The notes under the pieces were generated by a model. It was not told the origin of the DNA. It saw only the letters and a list, made by a program, of their open reading frames with translations, and made no database searches. Positions 17,897-27,975 of a DNA stretch of 64,000 bases are shown here, piece after piece. Numbering within the stretch: the stretch's first letter is position 1; every line of letters starts with the position of its first letter. This DNA is from Billgrantia antri (GTDB lineage: Bacteria > Pseudomonadota > Gammaproteobacteria > Pseudomonadales > Halomonadaceae): assembly GCF_019430905.1 (NCBI RefSeq), contig NZ_JAHYCA010000006.1, positions 248,001 through 312,000 of the forward strand, written 5' to 3'. The translations under genes were made by a program, and so were the position numbers.

Positions 17897-19087
17897 CTAA
17901 GGCGTTCTTTCGATCAATAGCGCAATACCCTGGCCGCCGCCGATACACAGGGTGATCAGCCCGTAGCGGCCGCCGGTACGCTCCAGCTCGGCCAGTGCCT
18001 TGATCGTCAGAATGGCACCGGTGGCACCCACCGGATGCCCCAGCGCCACGGCGCCGCCGTTGGGGTTGAGGCGCTCGGCGGGGAAATCGAGCTCCCGGGC
18101 CACCGCCATGGCCTGGGCGGCAAATGCCTCGTTGGACTCGATCACGTCGATGTCGGCGATGGAGAGCCCGGCTTCGTCGAGGCAGCGGCGTACGGCGGGT
18201 ATCGGCCCCAGGCCCATCACGCCGGGTTCGACCCCGGCGGTGCTGGCGCCGATCAGTCGGGCGCGGGGCGTGAGTCCGCGGCGTGCGGCCTCGTCGGCGT
18301 GGGCCAGCACCAGCGTGGCGGCACCGTCGTTGATGCCCGAGGCGTTGCCGGCGGTGACCACGCCCTCCTTGGCGAAGGCGGGCTTGAGCCGGGCCAGGTC
18401 CTCCAGGGTAACGCCGTCGCGCACGTGTTCGTCGCGGTCGAACTGGCGCTCTTTCTTTCCCTCGCGCACCGTGACCGGCACGATCTGGCCGTCGAAGCGG
18501 CCCTCGGCGATGGCGCGGGCGGCCTTGTGGTGGCTCTGCATCGCGAAGTCGTCGATCTCGTCGCGCGTGAGCCCGCAGCGCTTGGCAATGTTCTCTGCGG
18601 TCACGCCCATGTGGCCGCTGCCGAAGGGGTCGCTGAGCACGCCCAGGGTCAGATCGGTGACGCTGGCGTGGCCCATGCGCAGGCCGTTGCGCGCCTGGGG
18701 TGGCAACAGGTAGGCGCCGCGGCTCATCGACTCGGCGCCGCCGGCCAGCGCCAGGCGGCTGTCGCCGAGCACGATCTGCTGTGCCGCGGAGAGAATCGCC
18801 TGCACGCCGGAACCGCACAGGCGGTTGACGTTGAACGCCGCCGCGCTCTCGGGCACGCCAGTGTCCAAGGCAATGTGCCGGGCCAGATAGGCGTCCTGCG
18901 GCCCGGTGGTGATGATATGGCCGTACACGGCGTGGTCGATCTGGCCGGCTTCGACGCCGGCGCGGGCCAGCGCCTCGCGGGCGGTCGTGGTGCCCAGCTC
19001 ATGCGGGGCGAGCCCGGCCAGGCTGCCGCCGAAGCTGCCGATGGCGGTGCGGGCACTGCCGAGAATGACCACGGAATCGAGCCGCAT
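17897..19087 (-). CDS. Acetyl-CoA C-acyltransferase (thiolase)
   Basis: A 396-residue thiolase of normal length. The acyl-accepting Cys91 lies in NVNRLCGSG, and the second active-site pair is His351 (ALGHPVGATG) and Cys381 (LCIGGGQG). NEAFAAQAMAV and MSRGAYLLP are typical of the BktB/PhbA-PcaF group. It cleaves 3-ketoacyl-CoA with CoA, or runs in the condensing direction. Its place between an acyl-CoA synthetase and an acyl-CoA dehydrogenase favours beta-oxidation. Start at 19087 with GGAGACAC upstream. Confidence 0.93.
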   Translation of the reverse strand: MRLDSVVILGSARTAIGSFGGSLAGLAPHELGTTTAREALARAGVEAGQIDHAVYGHIITTGPQDAYLARHIALDTGVPESAAAFNVNRLCGSGVQAILSAAQQIVLGDSRLALAGGAESMSRGAYLLPPQARNGLRMGHASVTDLTLGVLSDPFGSGHMGVTAENIAKRCGLTRDEIDDFAMQSHHKAARAIAEGRFDGQIVPVTVREGKKERQFDRDEHVRDGVTLEDLARLKPAFAKEGVVTAGNASGINDGAATLVLAHADEAARRGLTPRARLIGASTAGVEPGVMGLGPIPAVRRCLDEAGLSIADIDVIESNEAFAAQAMAVARELDFPAERLNPNGGAVALGHPVGATGAILTIKALAELERTGGRYGLITLCIGGGQGIALLIERTP

Positions 19088-19127
19088 GGTGTGTCTCCTG
19101 TCTGTCGTTCGAATCTTGTCGAAGCGC

Positions 19128-20285
19128 TCAGGCCGCCGTGCTCTTGCCGAGCAGCGAGCGAGCGATCACTTCCTTCATGATTTCCGAGGTGCCGGCGTAG
19201 AGCGTCTGTACGCGGGCATCCAGATAGAAGCGCGAAATCGGGTATTCACGCGTATAACCATAGCCGCCGAAAAGCTGCAGGCAGGCGTCGATGGTGCGGC
19301 ACTGCATCTCGCTGAGCTGCAGCTTGAGAATGGCGGCGTCGGTGGCGCTCATCTTGCCGAGGCGATGCTTGGCCACGCACTGCTCGAAGTAGGCGCGGCC
19401 CATGTCGATCTCGGCGCGCACCTCGGCCAGGGTGAAGCGGGTGTTCTGGAAATCGCCCACGGCGCGACCGAAGGCGCGGCGCTCGCGCACGTAGTCGAGG
19501 GTCAGCGCCAGCGCGCCTTCCATGGCGCCCAGCGCCTGTGCCGCCACGCCGAGGCGCTCCCGCGGCAGTTCCTGCATCAGGTAGCTGAAGCCGGCGCCCG
19601 CCTCGCCGAGCAGGGCCTCTTCCGGCAAATGCAGGTCGTCGAAGAACAGCTCGGCGGTATCGCTGGCGTGCTGGCCGATCTTCTTGATCGGCTGACCGCG
19701 GGAAAAGCCGGCAAGGGTGGTATCGACCAGGAACAGCGACACGCCGCGGGCTCCCGCTGCAGGGTCGGTCTTGGCGCAGACGATGACCAGGTCGGCCACC
19801 TGGCCGTTGGTAATGAAGAGCTTGCTGCCATCGAGTCGCCAGCCCTTGTCGGTACGGCTGGCGCGGGTCTTCATCGCCGCCAGGTCGCTGCCGGCGCCGG
19901 GCTCGGTCATGGCGATGGCGCCGATCGTTTCGCCTCGGGCCATGGTCGGCAGCCAGTGTTCGCGCTGGGTCGGGGTAGCGATGTGCAGTAGGTAGGGCAT
20001 GACGATATTGGCGTGGATGTTGTAGGCGCTGGCCAGACCGCCGAAGCCCTGGCGCGAGATCTCCTCCAGCGCCAGTTGGACGATGGCGAAATCGGCACCG
20101 GCCCCGCCGAGTTCCTCCGGCATGTCGATACCCAGCAACCCGGCCTCGCCGAGCTTCTGCCACAGCGAGCGCGGCATCTCGCCGGCGGCTTCCCACGCCT
20201 CGTAATGGGGCGCCACCTCCTGTTCGAGGAAGCGGCGAATGGTGTCGTGAAACAGCGGCGTCAGGTCGTCTTGCGATTCCGTCAT
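19128..20285 (-). CDS. Acyl-CoA dehydrogenase
   Basis: A 385-residue FAD enzyme with the standard three-domain layout. The N-terminal helical domain contains MPEELGGAGADFAI. The middle beta domain has AMTEPGAGSDLAAMKTRA and WRLDGSKLFITNGQVADLV. The C-terminal helical domain has ALGAMEGALALTLDYVRERRAFG, LFGGYGYTREYPISRFYLDARVQTLYAGTSEIM. It oxidises acyl-CoA to trans-2-enoyl-CoA, passing electrons to ETF. It sits 3 bp downstream of the AMP-ligase gene, so both are cotranscribed and feed the thiolase after hydration by enzymes encoded elsewhere. Confidence 0.93.
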   Translation of the reverse strand: MTESQDDLTPLFHDTIRRFLEQEVAPHYEAWEAAGEMPRSLWQKLGEAGLLGIDMPEELGGAGADFAIVQLALEEISRQGFGGLASAYNIHANIVMPYLLHIATPTQREHWLPTMARGETIGAIAMTEPGAGSDLAAMKTRASRTDKGWRLDGSKLFITNGQVADLVIVCAKTDPAAGARGVSLFLVDTTLAGFSRGQPIKKIGQHASDTAELFFDDLHLPEEALLGEAGAGFSYLMQELPRERLGVAAQALGAMEGALALTLDYVRERRAFGRAVGDFQNTRFTLAEVRAEIDMGRAYFEQCVAKHRLGKMSATDAAILKLQLSEMQCRTIDACLQLFGGYGYTREYPISRFYLDARVQTLYAGTSEIMKEVIARSLLGKSTAA

Positions 20286-20288
20286 GGG

Positions 20289-21851
20289 TCAGCCCAGCTC
20301 CTTGCGCAGATGGCGTTTGAGAATCTTGCCGGCGGTGCTCTTGGGCAGGGCATCGGCAAATAGAATGCGCTTGGGCACCTTGTAGGGGGCCATACACCCC
20401 TTGGCGTGCTCGATCAGCTCGGCCTCGCTCACCTCCATGCCCTCACGGGGCACCACCACGGCGGTGATCGCCTCGATCCACTTCGCATCGGGCAGCCCGA
20501 TCACGGCCACCTCGGAAACGGCGGGATGCTTGAACAGCCCCTCCTCGACTTCGCGACTGGCCACCACCACGCCGCCGGTGTTGATCACGTCCTTGATGCG
20601 GTCGACCACATAGAGGTAGCCCGTCTCGTCGAAGTAGCCCACATCGCCGGAGTGGAACCAGCCGCCAATGAAGGCCTCTTCGGTCATGTCGGGCTTGTCC
20701 CAGTAACCGGTGAGCAGCTGCGGCGAGCGATGCACGATCTCGCCGTGCTCGCCGGGCGGCACGTCGTGCATCTCGAGGTCGACCACGCGGGTTTCCACGG
20801 TGAGGATCGGGCGACCCGCCGACGCCGGACGCTCGGCATGCTCCTCGGGGCGCAGCACGGTCGCCAGCGGGGCGATCTCGCTCTGGCCGTAGCAGTTGTA
20901 CAGCCCGACTCCGGGCAGGCGCTGCTGTAGTTCCTCGAGTATCGGCACCGGCATGATCGAAGCGCCGTAGTAGGCCTTTTTCAGTGCCGTGAGATCGAAG
21001 GAATCGAAGTCGGGGTGGCGCAGCAGGCTGATCCATACCGTGGGCGGGGCAAAGAACGAGACGATGCCCTGGCTTGCCATCTGCACCAGACAGTCGTCGG
21101 GCAGTGGCGCCATGCGCAGGTGCACCGGAGCACCGAGTAGCAGTGCCGGCATCAGGAACACGTGCATCTGTGCCGAGTGGTAGAGCGGCAGGGCGGCCAG
21201 CATCGGCTCGTCGCCCTTGATGTCGAGTTCGACCATGCAGGCCATGTACTCGGCGAGCAAAGCCTGGTGGGTCATCATCGCCGCCTTGGGTGCCGCCGTG
21301 GTGCCCGAGGTGTAGAGCAATTGCGCCAGGCTGGCGGCGTCGATGGCGACGTCCGGCTCGTCATCGTCGGTGTCGTCGCCATCGAGGGCGACCTGCAGCA
21401 CGTCAAAGCCTTGCGGCCGTTCGGCGTGCAGGGTGCCGGAGAGCGCAAGCTCCAGGCCCTCGCTCGCCCTGATGACGTTGTCGGCCAGGCTCAGGTCGCT
21501 GAGCAGCCCCGCAGCGCCGGACTGCTCGAGGATGTAGCGCAGCTCGTCGGCGCCGAGGGCGAAGTTGATCGGCACGTGCACCAGACCGGCGCGGGTGGCG
21601 GCCAGCCAGGCGATCACGTAGGCGTCGGAGTTCTTGCCGTAGGCGGCCAGGCGATCGCCGGGTACCAGGCCCGAGGCGAGCAGGCGATTGGCGACCCGGT
21701 TCGCCGCCCGGTCGAGTTCGGCATAGGACCAACGCCGACCCTCAAAAGTCAGCGCCAGCTTGGCGCCGTGCTTGCGTGCGCTGCGGCTGAGCGCGGCGCC
21801 GATGGTGTTCTGCTGGATCCTGCCGTGCGCGTTCTTGGCTACGTGACTCAT
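20289..21851 (-). CDS. Acyl-CoA synthetase (AMP-forming), FadD3/FadD13-like
   Basis: A 520-residue ANL ligase. The start at 21851 (MSHVAKN) is preceded by AAGAGGACG; an upstream in-frame Met has no ribosome site. Signatures are LLYTSGTTAAPKAAMMTHQ, LPLYHSAQMHVFLMPAL, YNCYGQSEIAPLATVL, DRIKDVINTGGVVVASREVEE and the terminal KSTAGKILKRHLRKEL with the catalytic Lys. It is the first enzyme gene of the cluster downstream of an orphan binding protein. Its substrate is probably a different chain length or a branched/aromatic acid compared with the ligase at 16.2 kb; this is inference. Confidence 0.9.
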   Translation of the reverse strand: MSHVAKNAHGRIQQNTIGAALSRSARKHGAKLALTFEGRRWSYAELDRAANRVANRLLASGLVPGDRLAAYGKNSDAYVIAWLAATRAGLVHVPINFALGADELRYILEQSGAAGLLSDLSLADNVIRASEGLELALSGTLHAERPQGFDVLQVALDGDDTDDDEPDVAIDAASLAQLLYTSGTTAAPKAAMMTHQALLAEYMACMVELDIKGDEPMLAALPLYHSAQMHVFLMPALLLGAPVHLRMAPLPDDCLVQMASQGIVSFFAPPTVWISLLRHPDFDSFDLTALKKAYYGASIMPVPILEELQQRLPGVGLYNCYGQSEIAPLATVLRPEEHAERPASAGRPILTVETRVVDLEMHDVPPGEHGEIVHRSPQLLTGYWDKPDMTEEAFIGGWFHSGDVGYFDETGYLYVVDRIKDVINTGGVVVASREVEEGLFKHPAVSEVAVIGLPDAKWIEAITAVVVPREGMEVSEAELIEHAKGCMAPYKVPKRILFADALPKSTAGKILKRHLRKELG

Positions 21852-21892
21852 GGCGTCCTCTTGTGCTTGTTCGCGTGGCGTAAGCGAAAGGC

Positions 21893-23113
21893 TCAGTTGT
21901 TGTCGACCAGGTGACACTTGCTCTCCGACAGCGGACGGAACGCCTCCTCGGCGGGAATGGTGCGCACCACGCGGAACAGATCGTCCTCGTTCTGCGCTTC
22001 CTCGGGCGTCTTCACCTCGACTAGGTACATGTCGTGGACCATGCGTCCGTCCTCGCGGATGTAGCCGCCCGTGGCGAAGACGTCGTTGATCGGCGTGTCG
22101 GCCATCTGGCGGCGCACGGCCTGAGCCTCGTCAGTACCGACGGCATCGACCGCCTGGAGGTAGTGCAGGGTGCTGGAGTAGAGCCCGGCGTGGACCATGG
22201 TCGGCATGCTGCCGGTGCGCTCACGGAAGCGCTCGGCCCAGGCGCGGGTCTCGTCGTTGAGGTCGTAGTACCAGGCCTTGGTGAACTGCAGCCCCTGGGC
22301 GGCCTCCAGGCCGATGCTGCGCACGTCGGTGCTGAACAGCACCATGCCGGCCAGCACTTGCCCTGCCTGGGTGATGCCGAACTCGCCGGCGGTAGTGATG
22401 GCGTTGATGGTATCGGCGCCGGCATTGTTGAGGGCGATCACGTCGGCGCCGGAGGCCTGGGCCTGCAGCAGGAACGAGGAGAAGTCGCTGCTGGGGAAGG
22501 GGTGGCGCGCCTTGCCCACGACGGTGCCGCCGTTGTCGGTGACCACCCGCTCCACATCGGCCTCCAGCGCATGACCGAAGGCGTAGTCGGCGCTGAGCAG
22601 GTACCAGTTCTGGTGACCCTCCTGGGTGATGGCCTTGGCGGTGCCGTTGGACATCGCCCAGGTGTCGTAGACCCAGTGAATATGATTGGGCGAGCAGCTC
22701 TCGTTGGTCACCCCGGAGGAGACGGCGCCGTTGACCAGGCCCAGGCGATTCTCTTCCTCCAGCAGCCGTACCGCGGCCAGGGTGACCGAGGACGCCACCA
22801 GGCCAGTGACCATGTCGACATTGCGCTGATCGATCCACTCGCGCACCACGCTCGAGCCCACGTCGGGACTGTTGCGGTCGTCGGCGCTGAAGAGCTCGAT
22901 GCCGGCACCGGCCACGCTGCCGCCGACGTCTTCGATGGCCATCTTCACCGCTTCCAGGCCGTTCGGCCCGATGGGGTCGCGGTAAGGGCCGGACATGTCG
23001 GCCAGGTAGCCGATGCGTATTGCATTGTCGGTGACCTCGGCATGTGCGGTCTGAGCGGCGAGCAGGATCGAGGCGGCAAGCGCCCCCAGGGCGAAGCGGC
23101 GTGCTATTGGCAT
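21893..23113 (-). CDS. Branched-chain amino-acid-type ABC substrate-binding protein (orphan)
   Basis: A 406-residue periplasmic binding protein of the LivJ/UrtA type. The signal peptide (MPIARRFALGALAASILLAAQTAHA) sets the start at 23113; the open frame continues upstream without a ribosome site. Mature signatures are IRIGYLADMSGPYRDPIGPNG, RNVDMVTGLVASSVTLA and WYLLSADYAFGHALEADVE. No liv-type permease or ATPase gene is adjacent. It precedes an acyl-CoA ligase and acyl-CoA dehydrogenase on the same strand, suggesting it binds the organic acid degraded by the cluster and borrows transport subunits encoded elsewhere. Confidence 0.88.
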   Translation of the reverse strand: MPIARRFALGALAASILLAAQTAHAEVTDNAIRIGYLADMSGPYRDPIGPNGLEAVKMAIEDVGGSVAGAGIELFSADDRNSPDVGSSVVREWIDQRNVDMVTGLVASSVTLAAVRLLEEENRLGLVNGAVSSGVTNESCSPNHIHWVYDTWAMSNGTAKAITQEGHQNWYLLSADYAFGHALEADVERVVTDNGGTVVGKARHPFPSSDFSSFLLQAQASGADVIALNNAGADTINAITTAGEFGITQAGQVLAGMVLFSTDVRSIGLEAAQGLQFTKAWYYDLNDETRAWAERFRERTGSMPTMVHAGLYSSTLHYLQAVDAVGTDEAQAVRRQMADTPINDVFATGGYIREDGRMVHDMYLVEVKTPEEAQNEDDLFRVVRTIPAEEAFRPLSESKCHLVDNN

Positions 23114-23404
23114 GGTGTGGCCTTTGTTTGTTGTTGTGGCGTTTTCGTTTTCTTTGCAGTAGCTGTGGATAAGTCTGTGCATGGTTTGGTGAACTTTTGT
23201 GCACAGGGTGTGGGCTTGCTGTGAGAGCCCGGATGTCCCCTGGCATGCTCGTTCATGGTAGGAAGAAAGCACTTCGTCAGGTTTACGCATCGCGCCACAG
23301 TTTTTGCATTTCGTGCCATTCTTTCCCTGGCGACGGAGCAGAGAAAGGCGCGAAGAGGAGGAGAGTGACGAATCGTGCCAGTGCAGGAGGGGGCGTGAGG
23401 GATC
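23114..23404. other. Intergenic region upstream of the orphan binding protein
   Basis: About 290 bp without a supportable gene. The part next to the binding-protein start is AT-rich for this window and should hold its promoter; no clear operator was recognised. Short open frames here look random. Confidence 0.5.
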
Positions 23405-23434
23405 AAAAAAGCGGAGGCAGTGGGCTGCCTCCGC
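23405..23434 (-). terminator. Rho-independent terminator of the SMP-30-like gene
   Basis: A perfect 10-bp stem (GCGGAGGCAG with CTGCCTCCGC, loop TGGG) at 23411-23434, followed on the minus strand by six T residues. It lies 25 bp beyond the stop of the gene at 23459-24574. Confidence 0.88.
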
Positions 23435-23458
23435 TGGGGCCGTTACGCTTGGCCAGTA

Positions 23459-24574
<1,116 letters not shown>

Positions 24575-24811
24575 GCGTCATCCTCCCTGTTTGTTGTATC
24601 AGTTGTTATTGCAACAACGCGGCCATTGCGGCACAGCCGCAACCGTAGACGGGCACGCCATGACCCACCAATACGCATTGCCTCGAAGGCCGATGCCCAA
24701 AGGGTTATCGCTAGGCGGGGCAGAAAGGTGTCAGGTGGGTGTCGGGATGACGCCGGGCTCTTCGAGCACGACTAAAGTTGCGGTGTTGCCGCACTTCCAA
24801 GGCCACAAACG

Positions 24812-24852
24812 AGCAGCGCCTCGATTATCGGGAAGATAACCGAGGCGCTGCT
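24812..24852 (-). terminator. Long hairpin downstream of znuA
   Basis: AGCAGCGCCTCG at 24812-24823 pairs with CGAGGCGCTGCT at 24841-24852; the loop itself has a TTATC/GATAA pairing. It sits 20 bp after the znuA stop. There is only a weak T-rich tail, so it may be a transcript-stabilising hairpin as well as a terminator. Confidence 0.55.
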
Positions 24853-24872
24853 TGGCTCATGCCGTTCCTTGT

Positions 24873-26018
24873 TTAGTGATCGTGACCGTGATCGTCGTGG
24901 TCATGCTCGTCATGGCCATGATCGTCGTGGTCGTGACCATGATCATCATGATCATGATCGTCATGGCCCGCTTCGGCCAGGGCGTCGTGCAGTACCTGGG
25001 CGTTGTGGCGCATCATGCCCAGGTAGGTGCTGGCTTCGCCTTCGGCAGCGAGGGCATCGGCATACAGCGTGCCGGCGATGGGCAGGCCGGTCTCCTCGGC
25101 GAGCTGGTTGATCACTGCCGGGCTGGTCATGTTCTCGTGGAACAGGGCGCGTACGTCCTGCTCGCGGATAACGTCGATCAGCTCAGCCATGTCGGCGGCG
25201 CTGGGTTCGGCCTCGGTGGAGAGCCCCACCGGCGAGAGGAAGCGAATGCCGTAGGCACTGGAGAAATAGCCGAAGGAGTCGTGGCCGGTGATCACGCTGG
25301 TGGAATCCGGAATCTCGCCCAGCAGCTCGCGGATCTCGGCATCGGTGGCTTCCAGCTCGTTGATGTAGCGCTCGGCGTTCTCGCGGTAGGCGGCTTCGTT
25401 GTCCGGGTCCGCCTCGATCAGGCCATCGCGGATATTGCCGATATAGACCTTGCCCATGGCCAGGTCCTGCCAGCCGTGCGGGTCGTCGTCGCCATGGGCA
25501 TGATCGTCGTGGGCCGTCGCCTCGTCATGGCCGTGATCGTCGTGGTCATCATGGCCATGATCATCGTGCCCATGCTCTTCGTCGTCATGGTCGTGATCGT
25601 CGTGCCCGTGATCGTCGTGGTCATCCTCATGGTCGTCGTGACCGTGGGCATGCGCATGGTCGTGGCCATGGTAGTCGAGCGTGTCGATGCCGTCGCTGGC
25701 CGTGACCAGCGGGCCGCTGTAGTCGCTGGACTCGACCAGCCGCTCCATCCAGCCTTCGAACTGCAGGCCGTTGAACACCACCAGGTCGGCTTCGGCCAGC
25801 GAGCGCGCATCACGCGGGCTGGGGGAGAAGACATGCGTGTCGCTGTCGGGACCGACCAGCGAGGTGACCTCCACGTGTTCACCGCCCACGTTCTGCGCCA
25901 TATCGGCCAGAATGCTGAAGCTGGTGACGACCTGAACGCGTTCGGCGGCCATGGCGGCGGGCAGCGCCAGCATGGCCGAAGCGCCCAGCATCAGCGTGGC
26001 GGGTGTGAGGTGTCGCAT
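24873..26018 (-). CDS. znuA: Zinc ABC transporter substrate-binding protein ZnuA, with two His/Asp-rich stretches
   Basis: A 381-residue periplasmic zinc binder. The start at 26018 is fixed by GAGGAGACTTCCC and a signal peptide ending AAMAAERV. Zinc ligands are likely His62 (SDTHVFSP), His181 (DPHGWQD) and His246 (TGHDSFGY), with Asp321 nearby; three His separate it from the Mn-type protein at 4.9 kb. A His/Asp-rich loop spans residues 117-181, longer than in E. coli ZnuA, and a second His/Asp block of 30 residues forms the C-terminus (352-381). Last gene of the znuCBA operon, 38 bp after znuB. Confidence 0.95.
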   Translation of the reverse strand: MRHLTPATLMLGASAMLALPAAMAAERVQVVTSFSILADMAQNVGGEHVEVTSLVGPDSDTHVFSPSPRDARSLAEADLVVFNGLQFEGWMERLVESSDYSGPLVTASDGIDTLDYHGHDHAHAHGHDDHEDDHDDHGHDDHDHDDEEHGHDDHGHDDHDDHGHDEATAHDDHAHGDDDPHGWQDLAMGKVYIGNIRDGLIEADPDNEAAYRENAERYINELEATDAEIRELLGEIPDSTSVITGHDSFGYFSSAYGIRFLSPVGLSTEAEPSAADMAELIDVIREQDVRALFHENMTSPAVINQLAEETGLPIAGTLYADALAAEGEASTYLGMMRHNAQVLHDALAEAGHDDHDHDDHGHDHDDHGHDEHDHDDHGHDH

Positions 26019-26056
26019 GGGAAGTCTCCTCGAATGGCGAGTGGTGTGGTGCAAGT

Positions 26057-26947
26057 TCAGTGAGATTCGGGCGCGCCGAGCGGTATGGCATGACGCTGCA
26101 GCTTCGCCCTCAGGCTGTGGTGACGGCCGAGCAGGGCAGAGAGCACGTAGCCCACGCCCGCCAGCAGGATGATCGCCGGCCCCGAAGGCACGCTGAGATG
26201 GTACGAGAGCAGCAGGCCGCCGAGGCTGGCGAAAGCGGCCAGCAGGACGGCAATGGTGATCAGACCCTCCAGGCGCTTGCTCCAGAAGCGCGCCGTGGTG
26301 GCCGGTAGCATCATCAGCCCCACGGCCATCAAGGTGCCCAGGGTCTGGAAGCCGGCGGTGAGGTTGAGCACCACCAGGCCGAGGAATACGCCATGCACCA
26401 AGCTGCCCTGCATGCCCTGGCCGCGCAGGAACAGCGGGTCGAGACACTCCACCACCAGGGCGCGGAAGATCAGTGCCAGGGTGATCACGATCACGCTGCT
26501 GATCGACGCGATCAGCAGCAGCGCGGTGGAGTTCACCGCCAGGATCGAACCGAACAGCACATGGGTCAGGTCGACGCTGCTGCCTCCCAGCGAGACCAGC
26601 ATGACGCCCGCCGCCAGCGAAATCAGGAAGAAGCTGGCCATGGCCGAGTCCTCCCGATGACCGGTCATCTGCGACACGCTACCCGCCAGTACCGCGATCA
26701 GCAGCCCCGACAGCACGCCACCCAGACTCATGATCGGCAGCGAAAAGCCCGCCAGCAAAAAGCCCAGCGCCACGCCGGGCAGAATGGCATGGGCCATGGC
26801 ATCGCCGATCAGGCTCATGCCGCGCAGCATCAGGAACACGCCCATGGGCGGGGCCGCCAGCGACAGGGCCAGGCCGGCCACCGCCGCGCGGCGCATGAAA
26901 CCGTAGTCGAAGGGGGCGACCAGCCACTCGTGAAGCAGCTCCATCAT
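26057..26947 (-). CDS. znuB: Zinc ABC transporter permease ZnuB
   Basis: A 296-residue ABC-3 family permease with eight or nine hydrophobic segments. Motifs are FDYGFMRRAAVAGLALSLAAPPMGVFLMLRGMSLIGDAMAHAILPGVALGFLL and GFQTLGTLMAVGLMMLPATTARFW. Its start overlaps the 3' end of znuC by 4 bp. It forms the inner-membrane zinc channel with ZnuC and ZnuA. It is clearly paralogous to the orphan permease at 27976-28875. Confidence 0.93.
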   Translation of the reverse strand: MMELLHEWLVAPFDYGFMRRAAVAGLALSLAAPPMGVFLMLRGMSLIGDAMAHAILPGVALGFLLAGFSLPIMSLGGVLSGLLIAVLAGSVSQMTGHREDSAMASFFLISLAAGVMLVSLGGSSVDLTHVLFGSILAVNSTALLLIASISSVIVITLALIFRALVVECLDPLFLRGQGMQGSLVHGVFLGLVVLNLTAGFQTLGTLMAVGLMMLPATTARFWSKRLEGLITIAVLLAAFASLGGLLLSYHLSVPSGPAIILLAGVGYVLSALLGRHHSLRAKLQRHAIPLGAPESH

Positions 26948-27678
26948 GCGTCGACCCCCGGGATGCCCAGTGCGAAACGTGCCGAATCGATGGCGCTGGG
27001 GTGGCTCTGGACGATGGCCTGGGTGGTGGTCCAGCGGGCATGGCCACCCGCCAGCACCACGACCTCTTCGGCCAGGCGAGCCAACTGCTCCATGTCGTGC
27101 AGTACCACGATGATGGTGGCGCCTTCGGCGGCCATGTCGCGGAGTACCGTCATCAGCACCTCGACGGTTTCCGCATCGACGTTGGCGAAGGGCTCGTCGA
27201 GCAGCAGCAGCTCGGCTTCCTGCATCAGGGTGCGGCCGATCAGCGCGCGCTGGCGCTGGCCGCCGGAAAGCTCGCCCAGCGGGCGGTGGGCCAGGTGCGA
27301 GATGCCCAGGCGCGCCATCACCTCGCGACCGCGCCGGTAATGGCGCGCGCAGTAGCCGGTGAGCGCGCCGTGGCTCGGCCAGCTGCCGGTCATCACCAGC
27401 TCTTCCACGCTCATGGGGAAGGTGAGATCGAGTGCCAGCTGCTGGGGCAGCCAGGCGCGCCGCTCCTTGGGTACGGTGCAGCGCACTTCGCCTTTCACCG
27501 GGCGCAGCATGCCCATGATGCCCTGGATCAGGGTGCTCTTGCCGGCGCCGTTGGCGCCGACCAGGGCGGTGATCGCACCGTCGCGAAAGCGCCCGCTGAC
27601 GTGTTCGAGCACGGTACGGTTGGCCTGGGCCAGCTGCAGGTCGTGAAGCTCCAGGCGAGAAGGTTGTGCCTCGGCCAT
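26944..27678 (-). CDS. znuC: Zinc ABC transporter ATP-binding protein ZnuC
   Basis: A 244-residue ATPase. The start at 27678 (MAEAQPSRLELHDL) gives family length; the frame extends 37 codons further upstream without homology-like sequence. Walker A is GANGAGKST, the signature is LSGGQRQRALIGRTL, Walker B is LLLLDEPFANVD and the switch His is in VLHDMEQL. First gene of znuCBA. A Zur-like box lies about 170 bp upstream (27849-27870). Confidence 0.92.
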   Translation of the reverse strand: MAEAQPSRLELHDLQLAQANRTVLEHVSGRFRDGAITALVGANGAGKSTLIQGIMGMLRPVKGEVRCTVPKERRAWLPQQLALDLTFPMSVEELVMTGSWPSHGALTGYCARHYRRGREVMARLGISHLAHRPLGELSGGQRQRALIGRTLMQEAELLLLDEPFANVDAETVEVLMTVLRDMAAEGATIIVVLHDMEQLARLAEEVVVLAGGHARWTTTQAIVQSHPSAIDSARFALGIPGVDA

Positions 27679-27848
27679 CAGCCCCACCAACCTGCCGCCC
27701 AGGAGACGGCGAGCCAGAGCACGCCCAGCGGCGCGGCGGCCAACAGCAGGCGACGCGTAGCGGAAAGCGACATCAACGAAAAATGGCATGGCCCCTCAGG
27801 GCGATGCCGATGTGTGCGGTGTGCCATCAGAGGCCCTCGCAAAACCAA

Positions 27849-27870
27849 TTAAGATATAACATAACAAGTC
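27849..27870. promoter_or_regulatory. Zur-like box upstream of znuCBA
   Basis: On the minus strand it reads CTTGTTATGTTATATCTTAA, with the palindromic core GTTATGTTATATC close to the gammaproteobacterial Zur consensus. It lies between the orphan permease and znuC, upstream of znuC, so zinc-dependent repression of znuCBA is the natural reading. Confidence 0.7.
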
Positions 27871-27975
27871 GATCGGCAAAGTGGGAGTCGTGAATGCGAC
27901 ATGTGAGACATGTGGTGACGGCCATCACCGGATCCAAGGGCCGCAGTATCCTGGTTTCATCGCAAAAGGGAACCA

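Noticed and set aside
24873-25690. GAC/CAC/ATC-rich repeats as a minisatellite or CRISPR-like repeat.
   Set aside because: They encode the His/Asp-rich loop and tail of ZnuA in frame.
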